Source: Thermoanaerobacter ethanolicus JW 200 (GTDB taxonomy: Bacteria; Bacillota; Thermoanaerobacteria; Thermoanaerobacterales; Thermoanaerobacteraceae). Taken from it: 64,000 nucleotides of DNA. The stretch lies in the NCBI RefSeq assembly GCF_003722315.1, contig NZ_CP033580.1, forward strand, positions 2,747,501-2,811,500, given 5' to 3'. The position numbers were made by a program, and so were the translations under genes. Of the stretch, positions 39,706 through 49,412 are shown in pieces (position 1 is the first letter of the stretch; every line of letters starts with the position of its first letter). The notes beneath the pieces are model-generated. The model searched no databases, was not told where the DNA came from, and was given only the letters and a program-made list of their open reading frames with translations.

Positions 39706-41163
39706 TTACTTTATTAAATTTATCGCTTTTTTAAGCCTATTTATCACTTTATCCTTCCCCAAAAGAGGAATAATCTTCACCAATTCAGGTCCATGGTCTT
39801 CTCCTGTTACTGCTACTCTGATTGGCATGAAAAATTCTTTCCCTTTTACATTCGTTTCTTTTTGCAATTTTTTAAGCAAATCTTTAACATATTCCTCTGT
39901 TATTTCATCAGCTTCCTCTATGGCTTTTTTAACTGCTTCTAGTACAGTTTTACTATTTGGACTATTCAATATTTTCATCGTTTCATCAGTATACTCAACT
40001 TCTTCTACGAAAAACATCTTAGCTTTCTCAGTAATTTGAGCCACATATTGGAGTCCATCTTTGTAAAGGAATATTACATCCTTTAGCCAATTATACATCA
40101 CATCATCTATTTCGTCAATGTATCCTGCCGCTTTTAAATGAGGAATAGCCAAATCAACAATTCTCTCAATAGAACTTTTTTGTATATATTGTTGATTCAT
40201 CCAATTAAGCTTTTCAATGTCAAAAACAGGATTAGCACTGTGAATCCTTCTGAAATTAAATTTCTTTATTATTTCTTCTTTTGACATGATTTCTACATTA
40301 TCCTCCGGTGACCAACTTAAAAGAGATAAAAAGTTAAACATAGCTTCTGGCAAATATCCCAATTCTCTATACTGGCCTATATAAGTATTCCCATGCCTTT
40401 TAGAAAGTTTAGTCCTATCTGGTCCCAATATTAAAGGCGCATGGGCAAACTTAGGAATTTCAAATCCTAAAGCCTTGTAAATGAGTATCTGCTTCGGAGT
40501 ATTGTATATATGGTCTTCTCCTCTTATGACATGGGTAATCTTCATAAGAGCGTCATCTATTACAACTGCAAAATTGTAAGTAGGCATTCCGTCTGATTTG
40601 ACAATTACCATGTCCCCGCCTAAAGTATCACTTTTTATTGTAATTTTTCCTTTTATCATGTCTTCAAACTCTATAACTTCATCGTCAGGAATAATAAACC
40701 TTATTACAGGTTTTCTTCCCTCTCTTATAAAGGCCTCTTCTTGCTCCTTTGTAAGATACCTACACCTTCCAGAATAACGAGGTATATCTCCTCTTTCTAC
40801 TGCATTTCTTCTATCTTCTTCTAATTCCTCCGGAGTGCAATAGCATCTATATGCCTTTTTTTCTTCAATAAGTTTCTGGGCAAATTTATGATAAATTTCA
40901 AGTCTTTCACTTTGCCTATAAGGACCATAGGGACCTGGTTTGTCTGGCCCTTCGTCCCATTCTATACCTAACCACTCTAATTCTTTAAAGATTAATTCTT
41001 CAAACTCTTTTGAAGACCTTTCTAAGTCCGTGTCTTCAATCCTTAAAACAAAAGTAGCCCCTTCACTTCTAGAAAAAAGATAATTAAATAAAGCAGTTCT
41101 TATATTCCCTATATGAATAGCTCCAGTTGGGCTTGGCGCAAATCTAACCCTCAAATTGCTCAT
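39706..41163 (-). CDS. gltX: Glutamyl-tRNA synthetase
   Basis: 485 residues from MSNLRVRFAPSPTGAIHIGN, with GGAG 8 bases upstream; a GTG three codons earlier is less likely. Class I motifs are PSPTGAIHIGN (HIGH) and KLSKRHG (KMSKS type, about residue 248). The zinc-like segment CYCTPEE lies near residue 105. In most Firmicutes lacking GlnRS this enzyme also charges tRNA-Gln. It is the gene before cysE as in Bacillus. Confidence 0.97.
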   Translation of the reverse strand: MSNLRVRFAPSPTGAIHIGNIRTALFNYLFSRSEGATFVLRIEDTDLERSSKEFEELIFKELEWLGIEWDEGPDKPGPYGPYRQSERLEIYHKFAQKLIEEKKAYRCYCTPEELEEDRRNAVERGDIPRYSGRCRYLTKEQEEAFIREGRKPVIRFIIPDDEVIEFEDMIKGKITIKSDTLGGDMVIVKSDGMPTYNFAVVIDDALMKITHVIRGEDHIYNTPKQILIYKALGFEIPKFAHAPLILGPDRTKLSKRHGNTYIGQYRELGYLPEAMFNFLSLLSWSPEDNVEIMSKEEIIKKFNFRRIHSANPVFDIEKLNWMNQQYIQKSSIERIVDLAIPHLKAAGYIDEIDDVMYNWLKDVIFLYKDGLQYVAQITEKAKMFFVEEVEYTDETMKILNSPNSKTVLEAVKKAIEEADEITEEYVKDLLKKLQKETNVKGKEFFMPIRVAVTGEDHGPELVKIIPLLGKDKVINRLKKAINLIK

Positions 41164-41279
41164 GTGTGTCACTCCATCCTTTTTTAGTTAATACTTTATA
41201 CTAGATTTAATTATAACAAATTTTGCGCTTTTTAAAAGATGAAGTGACAATTGTGTGTGTAAAATTTTGTAGATTAGGT

Positions 41280-41525
41280 GACGTTTTGCGCAAAGCGCGC
41301 GACTTGACTGCCCGGCACTCAAATAAACTTGCTATTACTTTGCTTTGTGATTATATAACATGTTTATTTGAGTGCCGGGAAACTTAGCGAGACCGAAAGA
41401 TGAAGGCGGGGCCGGAGGCGGGCACCTGAGGCATGGAAGCCACCTGACGTAGGAACCCCGCCGGAGTCTGAGGTCGAGCGTTAGTTTAGCCTGTGAGGTC
41501 ACCGGAGCAAGTGGTGCAAAACGTC
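41280..41525 (+). ncRNA. Structured element A (candidate non-coding RNA or small mobile element)
   Basis: This occupies most of the 367-base gap between gltX and the next gene. A closing stem pairs GACGTTTTGCGC (41280-41291) with GTGCAAAACGTC (41514-41525). Inside is a perfect 18-bp hairpin, CCCGGCACTCAAATAAAC (41311-41328) with 41362-41379, and a stem GGCGGGG (41405-41411) with CCCCGCC (41456-41462). Blocks shared with element B are AACTTAGC, AGACCGA, GGCGGGCACCTGAGGCA and GGTCGAGC. The stems differ from B but stay paired, implying selection on RNA structure. It may be a HEARO/omega-RNA relative, but I cannot confirm the family. No nuclease gene is nearby. Confidence 0.65.
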
Positions 41526-41539
41526 AGCTTTAAAAAACT

Positions 41540-41779
41540 TTATTTTAAATTCATGTATTTTACCTTCACTGTAGGAATAGCACTTAATTCCTCCGCCAAT
41601 TCCTCCATAAATTTTTGTTCTCCTCTTACATTCAAAGTAATGAAACCGCTGCCATTTTGTGAATCATGTATTCCAAACCTTGCAATTATCTGGTCTCCGT
41701 GCTTTGTCAAAACTTCTTGAACTTTTGGGCCAAATTCGCTCCTTTTCTCCACACTAATACCCATTATATAAATATTCAC
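41540..41779 (-). CDS. TM1266-type iron-only hydrogenase system regulator, ACT-like
   Basis: 79 residues from a GTG start 8 bases after GGAGGG. A small ferredoxin/ACT-like fold with ISVEKRSEFGPKVQEVLTKH and GFITLNVRGEQKFMEELAEE matches the NikR-C/TM1266 family. That family is often found in anaerobes with [FeFe] hydrogenases and is thought to bind a small ligand. No hydrogenase gene is in this window, so the link is only by family. It lies downstream of proS behind its terminator. Confidence 0.75.
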   Translation of the reverse strand: MNIYIMGISVEKRSEFGPKVQEVLTKHGDQIIARFGIHDSQNGSGFITLNVRGEQKFMEELAEELSAIPTVKVKYMNLK

Positions 41780-41843
41780 AAGAGTCCCTCCTTTTTATCA
41801 ACCTTTTGACAAATATTTTTTCACATACAAACTTTCTTTATGC

Positions 41844-41873
41844 AAAATAAGGGATTCCTTTCAAGGAACCCCT
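41844..41873 (-). terminator. Terminator after proS
   Basis: Minus strand: AGGGGTTCCTT and AAGGAATCCCT pair with one wobble around a 2-base loop and TATTTTG follows. It abuts the proS stop codon. Confidence 0.75.
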
Positions 41874-43585
41874 CACATCTTCTCTTTTATAATATTTTTC
41901 ACCTTTTCTACAACATCAGAAATTTTTACCTCTTCTGCTTCTTCTTTTTCTCTCAATTTTATTTCCACTATTCCATCATCTACTTTTTTCCCTACTGTAA
42001 TCCTTATAGGTATTCCTAACAAATCGGCGTCATTAAATTTGACACCAGCTCTCAAATCTCTATCATCTATTAAAACCTCTATTCCCTCTTTTTGCAAAGC
42101 AGCATATATATCTTCGGCTACTCGATTTTGAGCTTCATTAGAAACATTCACAGGTACTATAATCACATGATAAGGTGCAACACTCATAGGCCATATAATA
42201 CCTTTCTCATCATGGTGTTGCTCTATAATAGCAGCAACCGTTCTATTAATTCCTATTCCATAGCAGCCCATTATAATTGGCTTTTCATTTCCCTCTTCAT
42301 CTACATACTTAGCTCCTAATGCATCACTGTACTTTGTCCCCAACTTAAAAATATGTCCTACTTCTATACCTCTGTCAATTTTAAGCAGTGAACCACACCT
42401 TGGGCACTTATCTCCTTCAATAACATTCTTGATATCTGCCACAACATCAGCTTTAAAGTCTCTACCATAGTTGACATTTTTAATATGATAATCTGTCTCA
42501 TTTGCTCCTACTATAAAATTCCTCATTTGCGGAATCTCATTATCTACTATTATCATTACTTCTCCTTTTAATCCTATAGGTCCTGCAAATCCCACTTTTG
42601 CTCCTGTAACCTTTTCAACTATTGATGCATCTGCCAATTCTAATTCCTCTTCTCTTATTCCTAAAATATTTAAAAGCTTTGTTTCGTTTAAGTCTCTATC
42701 TCCACGAACTAATGCTGCTATAACGTTGTCCTTTGCCTTGTATATAAGAGTTTTTACAAATTTATCAGGAGTAATTCCCAAAAAATTAACCAACTCTTCA
42801 ATTGTTCTAACATTTGGTGTATATACTTTTTCTTTTGGCAACATCTCTTCATCTATTTCTTGGTTGATAAGGCATTCTGCCTTTTCCTCATTTGCAGCAT
42901 AACCACAATTGTCACAGTAAGCTATTACTGCTTCCCCTACACCAGAAATTACCATAAACTCTTTTGAGTCTTTTCCTCCCATAGCACCTGAATCAGCTTC
43001 TACGACCAAATATTTAAGTCCACATCTATCAAATATTCGGCAGTAAGCCTCATACATTTTATTAAAGGACTTATCCAACCCTTCCCAATCCACATCAAAG
43101 CTGTAAGCGTCCTTCATTATAAATTCTCTACTTCTCATGACGCCAAATCTCGGGCGCCTTTCATCTCTAAACTTAGTTTGAATTTGATATAAAATAAGAG
43201 GAAGCTGCCTATAAGACTTCACTTCATTTCTAATAAGGTCTGTAAAAACCTCTTCGTGTGTAGGCCCTAAGCAAAAGTCCCTTTCATTTCTATCTTTTAG
43301 CTTAAACATCTCAGGGCCAAATACATCCCATCTTCCACTTTCTTTCAAAAGTTCTGCTGGAATAAGAGCAGACATTAATACCTCTTGACTGCCAGCTCTG
43401 TCCATCTCTTCTCTTACAATTTGCTCCACTTTTCTAAGTACCCTTTGTCCTAATGGCAAGTAAATATATACCCCTGAAGCCAATTTCCTCATCAATGCAG
43501 CCTTTAACATTAAAATATGGCTGGGAATTTCAGCTTCAGCAGGAATTTCTCTTAAAGTCGGAACTAACAGCTGCGATAGTCTCAT
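41873..43585 (-). CDS. proS: Prolyl-tRNA synthetase, bacterial type with editing domain
   Basis: 570 residues from the ATG 6 bases after GGAGG ([20 protein letters not shown]). Class II motifs 1-3 are visible in the N-terminal 200 and later [12 protein letters not shown]. The YbaK-like editing insertion (about 225-400) lies between motifs 2 and 3, and the anticodon-binding domain is at the C-terminus. In Bacillus proS is elsewhere; here it is inserted between ispF and gltX. Confidence 0.97.
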   Translation of the reverse strand: MRLSQLLVPTLREIPAEAEIPSHILMLKAALMRKLASGVYIYLPLGQRVLRKVEQIVREEMDRAGSQEVLMSALIPAELLKESGRWDVFGPEMFKLKDRNERDFCLGPTHEEVFTDLIRNEVKSYRQLPLILYQIQTKFRDERRPRFGVMRSREFIMKDAYSFDVDWEGLDKSFNKMYEAYCRIFDRCGLKYLVVEADSGAMGGKDSKEFMVISGVGEAVIAYCDNCGYAANEEKAECLINQEIDEEMLPKEKVYTPNVRTIEELVNFLGITPDKFVKTLIYKAKDNVIAALVRGDRDLNETKLLNILGIREEELELADASIVEKVTGAKVGFAGPIGLKGEVMIIVDNEIPQMRNFIVGANETDYHIKNVNYGRDFKADVVADIKNVIEGDKCPRCGSLLKIDRGIEVGHIFKLGTKYSDALGAKYVDEEGNEKPIIMGCYGIGINRTVAAIIEQHHDEKGIIWPMSVAPYHVIIVPVNVSNEAQNRVAEDIYAALQKEGIEVLIDDRDLRAGVKFNDADLLGIPIRITVGKKVDDGIVEIKLREKEEAEEVKISDVVEKVKNIIKEKM

Positions 43586-43629
43586 CTTCATCCTCCTAAG
43601 TACATAATTTTAAGTAAATTTTATTTTAC

Positions 43630-44118
43630 CTACTTTTTTATGTCAACACCTAATTCTTCTAAACTGACAATAACATAGGCTTTTATTCCCTCTTGTCTAC
43701 CTGTAAAACCTAATCCTTCCTCTGTTTTTGCTTTTACATTTATTCTTTCTTTCTCAATTTTTAATAATTCCGATAATTTTATTCTTATTTGCTCTTTATA
43801 AGGAAATAACTTAGGCCTTTGCGCTACAATAATACAATCCACATTATTTACTCTGAATTTATTCTCTATTATTGCCAACACTTTTTTTAATAAAAGGCTA
43901 CTATCAATATCTTTATAGGCTATCTCCGTATCAGGAAAGTGCTCCCCTATATCCCCTAAACCAGCTGCTCCTAAAATAGCATCAATTAAGGCGTGTATCA
44001 AAACATCTGCATCAGAATGGCCTGCCAAACCTTTATCATGGGGAATTTCTACTCCCCCCAGTATTAACTTTCTTCCTTTTTCAAACTTGTGGACGTCATA
44101 TCCCAACCCTACTCTCAC
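43630..44118 (-). CDS. ispF: 2-C-methyl-D-erythritol 2,4-cyclodiphosphate synthase
   Basis: 162 residues from a GTG (reading [20 protein letters not shown]) with AAAGGA 8 bases upstream; an ATG three codons earlier lies within that site. Metal ligands are Asp and His in GYDVHKF and His in [29 protein letters not shown] and the C-terminal EEGLGFTGR block are present. It is part of the MEP isoprenoid pathway. The start lies 1 base outside the end of the lipase gene. Confidence 0.95.
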   Translation of the reverse strand: MRVGLGYDVHKFEKGRKLILGGVEIPHDKGLAGHSDADVLIHALIDAILGAAGLGDIGEHFPDTEIAYKDIDSSLLLKKVLAIIENKFRVNNVDCIIVAQRPKLFPYKEQIRIKLSELLKIEKERINVKAKTEEGLGFTGRQEGIKAYVIVSLEELGVDIKK

Positions 44119-44119
44119 T

Positions 44120-45364
44120 TCAACCATCCTTTACTCTAAAATTCCCTTCTTTATCAACTTCTAAACTCATGCTTACACCTCTTGCAAAGCGAGATGTTTT
44201 AATCTTTCTTACAAAATTCCCCTTATTAGTCTCAATATATACCTCCGAAACAAAAGGCTCTCTTACAGAAATGCGATATTCTCCTTCAGGTTTTAAATTT
44301 AGATGCCATGTGTATTTTCCCAAGATATCATAACTTGTAGCATTTTTACTTCTGTCCAGCACCACAATTTTTTTGTCTGTTATCATGCTCAAATATGATA
44401 CAACTTTTTCTAAAATAGAAACTTGTGGCCTTTCTTTAACACCCAATATTTGTTGCAAATAAGGAATAGAATCATTTAAAATCCCAATATGACCTGTTTT
44501 TACAATAAATTTTTCTCCTTCTACCCCTAACGCGCTCTTTTTAAGGACTGTACCGTCCCCTTTATCGTCCCTTATTACACCTACTGGCTTGCCATCTGGC
44601 CATACTATCTCACTTACTGGTTTTTCTACTTGAATAAACTTATTAGTATATATTCCATCTCCTGAAAAAACATAGATTTTCTTGACTCTGTCGTATAAAA
44701 CTCCTACTTGCTCATTTAAACTATTCAAAAATTCATTTATAACTTTCATATACTCAATATTTTTAAACAAAATTTTATCATATCGAGTAGGATACATAAA
44801 AATATAATTCCCATATTCGCGAGAAGGCATTAAGTCTTTCACAGAGGGGATATATTTTCTAATAACAGTTATGGCATCACTCTCTCCTTTTATTTTTGAA
44901 AAAATCCACAAAAACCCTTTAAAGAGCATGTTTATAAAATCATCATCCTCTGGGGCTACAGTACCCCCTTCCCAACCATAATAAGCATTTGCCGCTCCAA
45001 AATGGGGAGTAGCTAAAAATATCAATCTATCCACATCAAATTGATATTTATCGCTTTGAATATAACTTCTCGCCAAAAGTCCTCCCATGCTATGGCATAT
45101 CAAATCTACTTTATGGCTGCCAGTCTTAGCTTTTGCCTCTTCAATAGTCAGTTTAAGGGTATCAACAGAATTCGGCACACTTTTCCACCATTCATAATAA
45201 CATATAAATAGATTTTTCCCTTCTACTAAGCCTAATTTGCCCAAATTTTCTATAAAAGGATTATAAGCATAAGCCGCAGGACCAAAACTCCATATTTTCC
45301 CTAAAGGAGTTGGAGTAAAAATAGAACCAAACATCCCGTGTACAAAAACTACAGGGTTATCCAT
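44120..45364 (-). CDS. Lipase-family alpha/beta hydrolase
   Basis: 414 residues from ATG of [20 protein letters not shown], 8 bases after GAGGG. The oxyanion region is VFVHGMFGS and the nucleophile elbow is [12 protein letters not shown] with Ser92. The likely acid lies in [10 protein letters not shown] and the likely His in KTGHIGIL. The elbow is C-H-S-M-G rather than the textbook G-x-S-x-G. There is no signal peptide. It resembles thermostable lipases described from Thermoanaerobacter and Caldanaerobacter; substrate is unproven. It is an odd insert between ispD and ispF, its stop codon overlapping the ispF ribosome-binding region. Confidence 0.82.
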   Translation of the reverse strand: MDNPVVFVHGMFGSIFTPTPLGKIWSFGPAAYAYNPFIENLGKLGLVEGKNLFICYYEWWKSVPNSVDTLKLTIEEAKAKTGSHKVDLICHSMGGLLARSYIQSDKYQFDVDRLIFLATPHFGAANAYYGWEGGTVAPEDDDFINMLFKGFLWIFSKIKGESDAITVIRKYIPSVKDLMPSREYGNYIFMYPTRYDKILFKNIEYMKVINEFLNSLNEQVGVLYDRVKKIYVFSGDGIYTNKFIQVEKPVSEIVWPDGKPVGVIRDDKGDGTVLKKSALGVEGEKFIVKTGHIGILNDSIPYLQQILGVKERPQVSILEKVVSYLSMITDKKIVVLDRSKNATSYDILGKYTWHLNLKPEGEYRISVREPFVSEVYIETNKGNFVRKIKTSRFARGVSMSLEVDKEGNFRVKDG

Positions 45365-45430
45365 AAAATCACCCTCATACAATTTAATAGAAAATTCTCT
45401 ATTAAATTATATGAGGATTCGCGAAAAACG

Positions 45431-46114
45431 TTATTTTTTTAAAAAAGCCTCTGCTACAATCAAATCCTCGGGCGTAGTTATCTTTATATTTCTATAGTCC
45501 CCTTCAACTACTTTTACCTTATAACCCAATCTCTCCACTAATACTGTGTCATCTGTCCCCAAAAAACCATCCTCCAGTGCCTTTTGATGAGCTTTAATAA
45601 TCAAATTCCTTTCAAATACCTGAGGGGTTTGAATTGCCCATAAATATTTTCTATCAGGGGTATTTAAAATAAAATTTTTCCCATCAACTACTTTTATAGT
45701 GTCTTTGACAGGTACTCCCAATGCTACTGCTTTATGCAAATAAGCTTCTTTTAAAGCTTTTATAACTGTTTCTTTCTCAATTAAAGGCCTTGCTCCATCA
45801 TGAATTGCTATAATTTCGCAATCTTCCTTTGTATTTGTAATTCCATTATAAACAGAATACTGCCTTTCACTACCTCCTTCTACTAATTTAATTGGTTTTT
45901 TGAAAATATACTTTTTTACTACATTTTCTTGGCAATATTCCATTTCTTCCTTTGATACAACAACAACAATTTCCTTAATCCAATCAATTTCATCAAAGGC
46001 TTTGAGAGAATAATACAAAACTGGTTTACCTGCTATAGTAAGGTATACTTTATTTACTGTGTGCCCCATTCTAATGCCTTTACCTGCCGCCACTACAACT
46101 GCACTTGCATTCAT
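45431..46114 (-). CDS. ispD: 2-C-methyl-D-erythritol 4-phosphate cytidylyltransferase
   Basis: 227 residues from MNASAVVVAAGKGIRMGHTV, 8 bases after GAGG; a 10-codon longer frame is rejected. The nucleotide-binding loop AAGKGIRMG, the IAIHDGARPL block and the C-terminal GDYRNIKITTPEDL are diagnostic. It makes CDP-methylerythritol in the MEP pathway, two steps before IspF. Confidence 0.96.
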   Translation of the reverse strand: MNASAVVVAAGKGIRMGHTVNKVYLTIAGKPVLYYSLKAFDEIDWIKEIVVVVSKEEMEYCQENVVKKYIFKKPIKLVEGGSERQYSVYNGITNTKEDCEIIAIHDGARPLIEKETVIKALKEAYLHKAVALGVPVKDTIKVVDGKNFILNTPDRKYLWAIQTPQVFERNLIIKAHQKALEDGFLGTDDTVLVERLGYKVKVVEGDYRNIKITTPEDLIVAEAFLKK

Positions 46115-46168
46115 TTTCTCTACCTCACAAGTAAAATAATGCACACTCCAATTATATCATTTCCCCAC

Positions 46169-46197
46169 AAAAAAACACAGGTTTCCCTGCGTTTTTT
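46169..46197 (-). terminator. Terminator after yacL
   Basis: Minus strand: AAAAAACGCAGG and CCTGTGTTTTT pair (one wobble) around GAAA with a long T-run. It overlaps the last base of yacL and separates it from ispD. A TATAAT-like -10 follows for ispD, but no good -35 is seen. Confidence 0.75.
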
Positions 46198-47300
46198 CAT
46201 ATAGCCTTTTCTTGTTCTGCTTGTTTGGGCTTTGCAAATATCATCCTCCCTGCGGCAGTTTGCAAAACACTAGTAACAAGCACTTCTATAGTATTACCTA
46301 TGAATTTTTTACCACCGTCTACAACAATCATCGTGCCATCGTCCAAATAAGCAACTCCCTGCCCGGCCTCTTTGCCATCTTTAATAACTTGCACCACCAT
46401 TTCTTCTCCAGGAAGAACAATTGGTTTTACCGCATTGGAAAGTTCATTTATATTCAAAACAGGGACCCTGTGAAATTCCGCTACTTTGTTTAAATTATAA
46501 TCATTAGTTATTATTTTGCCTTTTAGCATTTGGGCAAGTTTCAAAAGTTTTGTATCTACTTCTGCCGCATCAATTTCCTTATCTACAATTTCCACTTTGA
46601 TATTTAACTCATTCTGTATTTTATTTAAAACATCCAGTCCTCGTCTACCCCTATTTCTCTTTAAAGAATCAGAAGAATCCGCAATATGTCTTAATTCCTC
46701 TAATACAAAAGCCGGAATTATTAAAGGTCCTTCAATAAAGCCTGTCTTACATATGTCAAATATCCTGCCATCTATAATTACACTGGTATCCAAAATTTTT
46801 GGGATTCCACTATACTCGTTTTTAACAGTCTTTTGCGGTCCCAATTTTTTCATAAAGGAAAACACATTTAAAATATCTTCTTTTTTCTTTAAAGAAATTC
46901 TAATGCCTAAATACCCCAAAAATAAATTCAAAAGAATTGGCACTACTTTACCTACAATAAAAATAGAATAGAGAGGCGCGCTTAGTAAATTAGCCACAAT
47001 AAGCCCTACTATTAACCCAAATGCTCCTATTAAAATTTCATCAATCGGCATATTCTGAAGTTTTGCTTCCAACCACTGTTCAAAGTCTTTCCCCCACTTT
47101 ATAAATTTAGGAGAAATGACATAAAATATGATTCCACCTATTAAAGTACCTATAATATAAGCTATCACTGTTGAAAAATAATTTAACTGTATAGGCACAA
47201 AGTTCTGGTCTTTTACAAGATCTAGCAAAAGCTTTGTCAATTCAAAACCCGCCGCCATTCCCAGTAATCCAATTCCACTTCTTATAATTTTATACAACAC
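46197..47300 (-). CDS. yacL: PIN/TRAM-domain membrane protein, YacL family
   Basis: 367 residues. Four hydrophobic segments in the first 135 or so are followed by a PIN nuclease-like domain with [20 protein letters not shown], conserved acidic residues and [19 protein letters not shown]-binding domain lies near the C-terminus ([20 protein letters not shown]). It is probably a membrane-tethered RNase or RNA-binding protein; substrate unknown. It usually lies next to ispD and disA; disA is absent here. Confidence 0.9.
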   Translation of the reverse strand: MLYKIIRSGIGLLGMAAGFELTKLLLDLVKDQNFVPIQLNYFSTVIAYIIGTLIGGIIFYVISPKFIKWGKDFEQWLEAKLQNMPIDEILIGAFGLIVGLIVANLLSAPLYSIFIVGKVVPILLNLFLGYLGIRISLKKKEDILNVFSFMKKLGPQKTVKNEYSGIPKILDTSVIIDGRIFDICKTGFIEGPLIIPAFVLEELRHIADSSDSLKRNRGRRGLDVLNKIQNELNIKVEIVDKEIDAAEVDTKLLKLAQMLKGKIITNDYNLNKVAEFHRVPVLNINELSNAVKPIVLPGEEMVVQVIKDGKEAGQGVAYLDDGTMIVVDGGKKFIGNTIEVLVTSVLQTAAGRMIFAKPKQAEQEKAI

Positions 47301-47413
47301 TTTTTCACCTCCTATCTCTATTATTGGCTATTTTTCACATTATTATAAGCAGTTTGGGGGAATAATTAAAAATATTTCACAATTTTTACACGTATAAAGT
47401 GGTTGTTAATTAC

Positions 47414-47443
47414 AGTATACTACTTATGTAGATGGATTGTCAA
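47414..47443 (-). promoter_or_regulatory. Promoter of yacL
   Basis: Minus strand: TTGACA (47438-47443), 18-base spacer, TATACT (47414-47419), about 115 bases upstream of the yacL start. It diverges from the plus-strand promoter at 47505-47533. Confidence 0.65.
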
Positions 47444-47504
47444 TTTAACAAAAGATTAAAATTACATTAATGCTATATAATGTATTTAAATGCCATTCTA
47501 AATA

Positions 47505-47533
47505 TTGACATGGTAATGGTTTAAGTCTATAAT
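47505..47533 (+). promoter_or_regulatory. Consensus sigma-A promoter of the plus-strand gene
   Basis: TTGACA (47505-47510), exactly 17 bases, TATAAT (47528-47533). It matches both hexamers perfectly and lies about 50 bases upstream of the only plus-strand protein gene in the window. Confidence 0.88.
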
Positions 47534-47582
47534 AAAAGCAAGAGAAATCTTAAAAACTCATAGAACGGGAGTGGACAAAAAA

Positions 47583-47978
47583 ATGAAGGATATTATTGTA
47601 GACGACCTTCAAAACACAGTAGATGAATACCTTCTGCGCCATAGAAGTATTATGGATATAATGACAAAAATACAAGAGAGCAGTGCCCGCATAAATAGAG
47701 CTGTTGCTAAATCAGTAACCGAGTGCGGTTGCATAAGGATAAATGCTAGCAAACAAGAAACTCCCCCGGATGCAACTTTGGAAGAGGCCCACAAATATTT
47801 CAAAACCCATCTTGAGGGCCAACTCTGTGAAAACTGTAAAGAAGTTATAGAAGCAGAAATAGGTAACAATATCTTTTACATAATCGCTTTGTGTAATGTT
47901 TTAGGACTTAATTTTTACGACATACTCCTAAAAAAACACAAAGAGTTAAACACTTTAGGCATATTTAACATGTTATAA
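47583..47978 (+). CDS. Conserved clostridial small protein of unknown function
   Basis: 131 residues from ATG of MKDIIVDDLQNTVDEYLLRH, with GGGAG 11 bases upstream; a GTG four codons earlier overlaps that site. It is predicted mostly helical. There are two cysteine pairs, CGC (about 46-48) and CENC (about 84-87), suggesting a metal site. I recall similar proteins in clostridia, sometimes labelled DUF1573, but no function is known to me. It is the only plus-strand gene, with its own consensus promoter and a shared bidirectional terminator with radA. Confidence 0.75.
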   Translation: MKDIIVDDLQNTVDEYLLRHRSIMDIMTKIQESSARINRAVAKSVTECGCIRINASKQETPPDATLEEAHKYFKTHLEGQLCENCKEVIEAEIGNNIFYIIALCNVLGLNFYDILLKKHKELNTLGIFNML

Positions 47979-48009
47979 AATAAGCGTCTTCCTTAGGAAG
48001 ACGCTTATT
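47979..48009. terminator. Bidirectional terminator between the plus-strand gene and radA
   Basis: Arms AATAAGCGTCTTCC and its exact complement (14 bp) with loop TTA. Plus-strand exit is TGTTTTATC; minus-strand exit is TTATAACATG. It serves two convergent genes and overlaps the radA stop. Confidence 0.8.
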
Positions 48010-49366
48010 GTTTTATCTTTCTTAAAAAATCCATAATTTCTTTTATATCTCTTACCTTAATAATTTTTATATTCTCAAACTTTTTTATTTCTTTTGTTTT
48101 CATCTCAGGAATAAAAACTTGAGAAAATCCCATCTTTTGTGCTTCACCTATTCGTTTATCTATATTGCTGACTCCTCTCACTTCTCCCGTCAATCCCACC
48201 TCTCCTATAAAACAAACATCTTCAGGAATAGGTATATTAAAATATCCAGAAAGAGATGAAGCAATTATTCCAAGGTCAGCAGCTGGCTCTTGAATTTTCA
48301 TTCCTCCAGCCACATTTACATATGCATCAAATTGCGAAAGATTTATGCCCAGTCTTTTTTCTATAACTGCCAAAAGCAATATAAAACGATTGTAGTCAAA
48401 TCCAGTGGCCATTCTTCGCGGCACTCCAAAAGTAGTCTTACATATCAAAGACTGCACTTCCATTAAAATTGGCCTCGTCCCTTGAATAGAACATACAACA
48501 GCAGTCCCTGAAACATCTTTCGGCTTATTTGAGAGAATAAATTCAGAAGGATTGCTTATCTCACAAAGCCCATCCTCCTCCATATCAAAAACTCCTATTT
48601 CGTGAGTTGCGCCAAAACGGTTTTTTACAGCCCGCAATATCCTAAAAGACTGGGTCCTATCCCCTTCAAAATACAAAACTGTGTCTACCATATGTTCCAA
48701 AACTTTAGGGCCTGCTATTGCCCCTTCTTTTGTAACATGTCCTATCAAAAAAATACTTATGTCTTTTTGTTTTGCAATCTCCATCAGCCTTTGAGTCACT
48801 TGCCTTACCTGAGACACACTTCCTGGTATTGTCTCACTTTCCTCAGTGTACATTGTCTGTATAGAATCAATAATAACAAAATCCGGCTTATTCTCATCAA
48901 TTTTTCTCTCTATCTCTTCTATATTTGTTTCGCACAAGAGATATATTTGTTGCTTTTCTTTCAAAATTCTATCTGCCCTCAGTTTAATCTGTTGAATTGA
49001 TTCCTCTCCTGACACATAAAGTACCTTTCTGTTATCAGAAATATTACCTGCTACTTGTAATAGCAAAGTAGACTTCCCAATTCCTGGGTCACCACCTATT
49101 AAAACAAGAGAACCTTTTACAATTCCGCCACCTAAAACCCTGTCAAACTCTTCAATCCCTGTCTTTATTCTTTCTTCTTCTGAAAAAGTTACATCTTCGA
49201 GAAGAAATATTTGCGATCTATCTTTATTTTTCCTAAAATTTTTTGAATCCTCTATCGTTTCTTCCTCAAAAGAATTCCAGCTGTCACAATTAGGACATCT
49301 TCCCATCCATTTACTGCTTTCAAAGCCACACTCTCTACACACAAATTTTGTAGTTGATTTGGCCAT
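48005..49366 (-). CDS. radA: DNA repair protein RadA (Sms)
   Basis: 453 residues. The N-terminal zinc finger has Cys10, Cys13, Cys24 and Cys27. The RecA-like ATPase has Walker A GGDPGIGKST (about 91-100). The RadA-specific KNRFGATHEIGVF motif and a C-terminal Lon-protease-like domain (GGMKIQEPAADLGIIASSLS) follow. It promotes branch migration in recombination. The expected neighbour disA is missing downstream. Confidence 0.96.
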   Translation of the reverse strand: MAKSTTKFVCRECGFESSKWMGRCPNCDSWNSFEEETIEDSKNFRKNKDRSQIFLLEDVTFSEEERIKTGIEEFDRVLGGGIVKGSLVLIGGDPGIGKSTLLLQVAGNISDNRKVLYVSGEESIQQIKLRADRILKEKQQIYLLCETNIEEIERKIDENKPDFVIIDSIQTMYTEESETIPGSVSQVRQVTQRLMEIAKQKDISIFLIGHVTKEGAIAGPKVLEHMVDTVLYFEGDRTQSFRILRAVKNRFGATHEIGVFDMEEDGLCEISNPSEFILSNKPKDVSGTAVVCSIQGTRPILMEVQSLICKTTFGVPRRMATGFDYNRFILLLAVIEKRLGINLSQFDAYVNVAGGMKIQEPAADLGIIASSLSGYFNIPIPEDVCFIGEVGLTGEVRGVSNIDKRIGEAQKMGFSQVFIPEMKTKEIKKFENIKIIKVRDIKEIMDFLRKIKQ

Positions 49367-49412
49367 ACCTCCACCATCTTTCGCAAAATTCTCTTTTAAT
49401 TATATCACACTT

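Noticed and set aside
41280..41525. Element A as part of the gltX leader (T-box or other riboswitch)
   Set aside because: Its conserved strand is opposite to gltX, it shows no T-box core, and a second copy sits beside unrelated genes.
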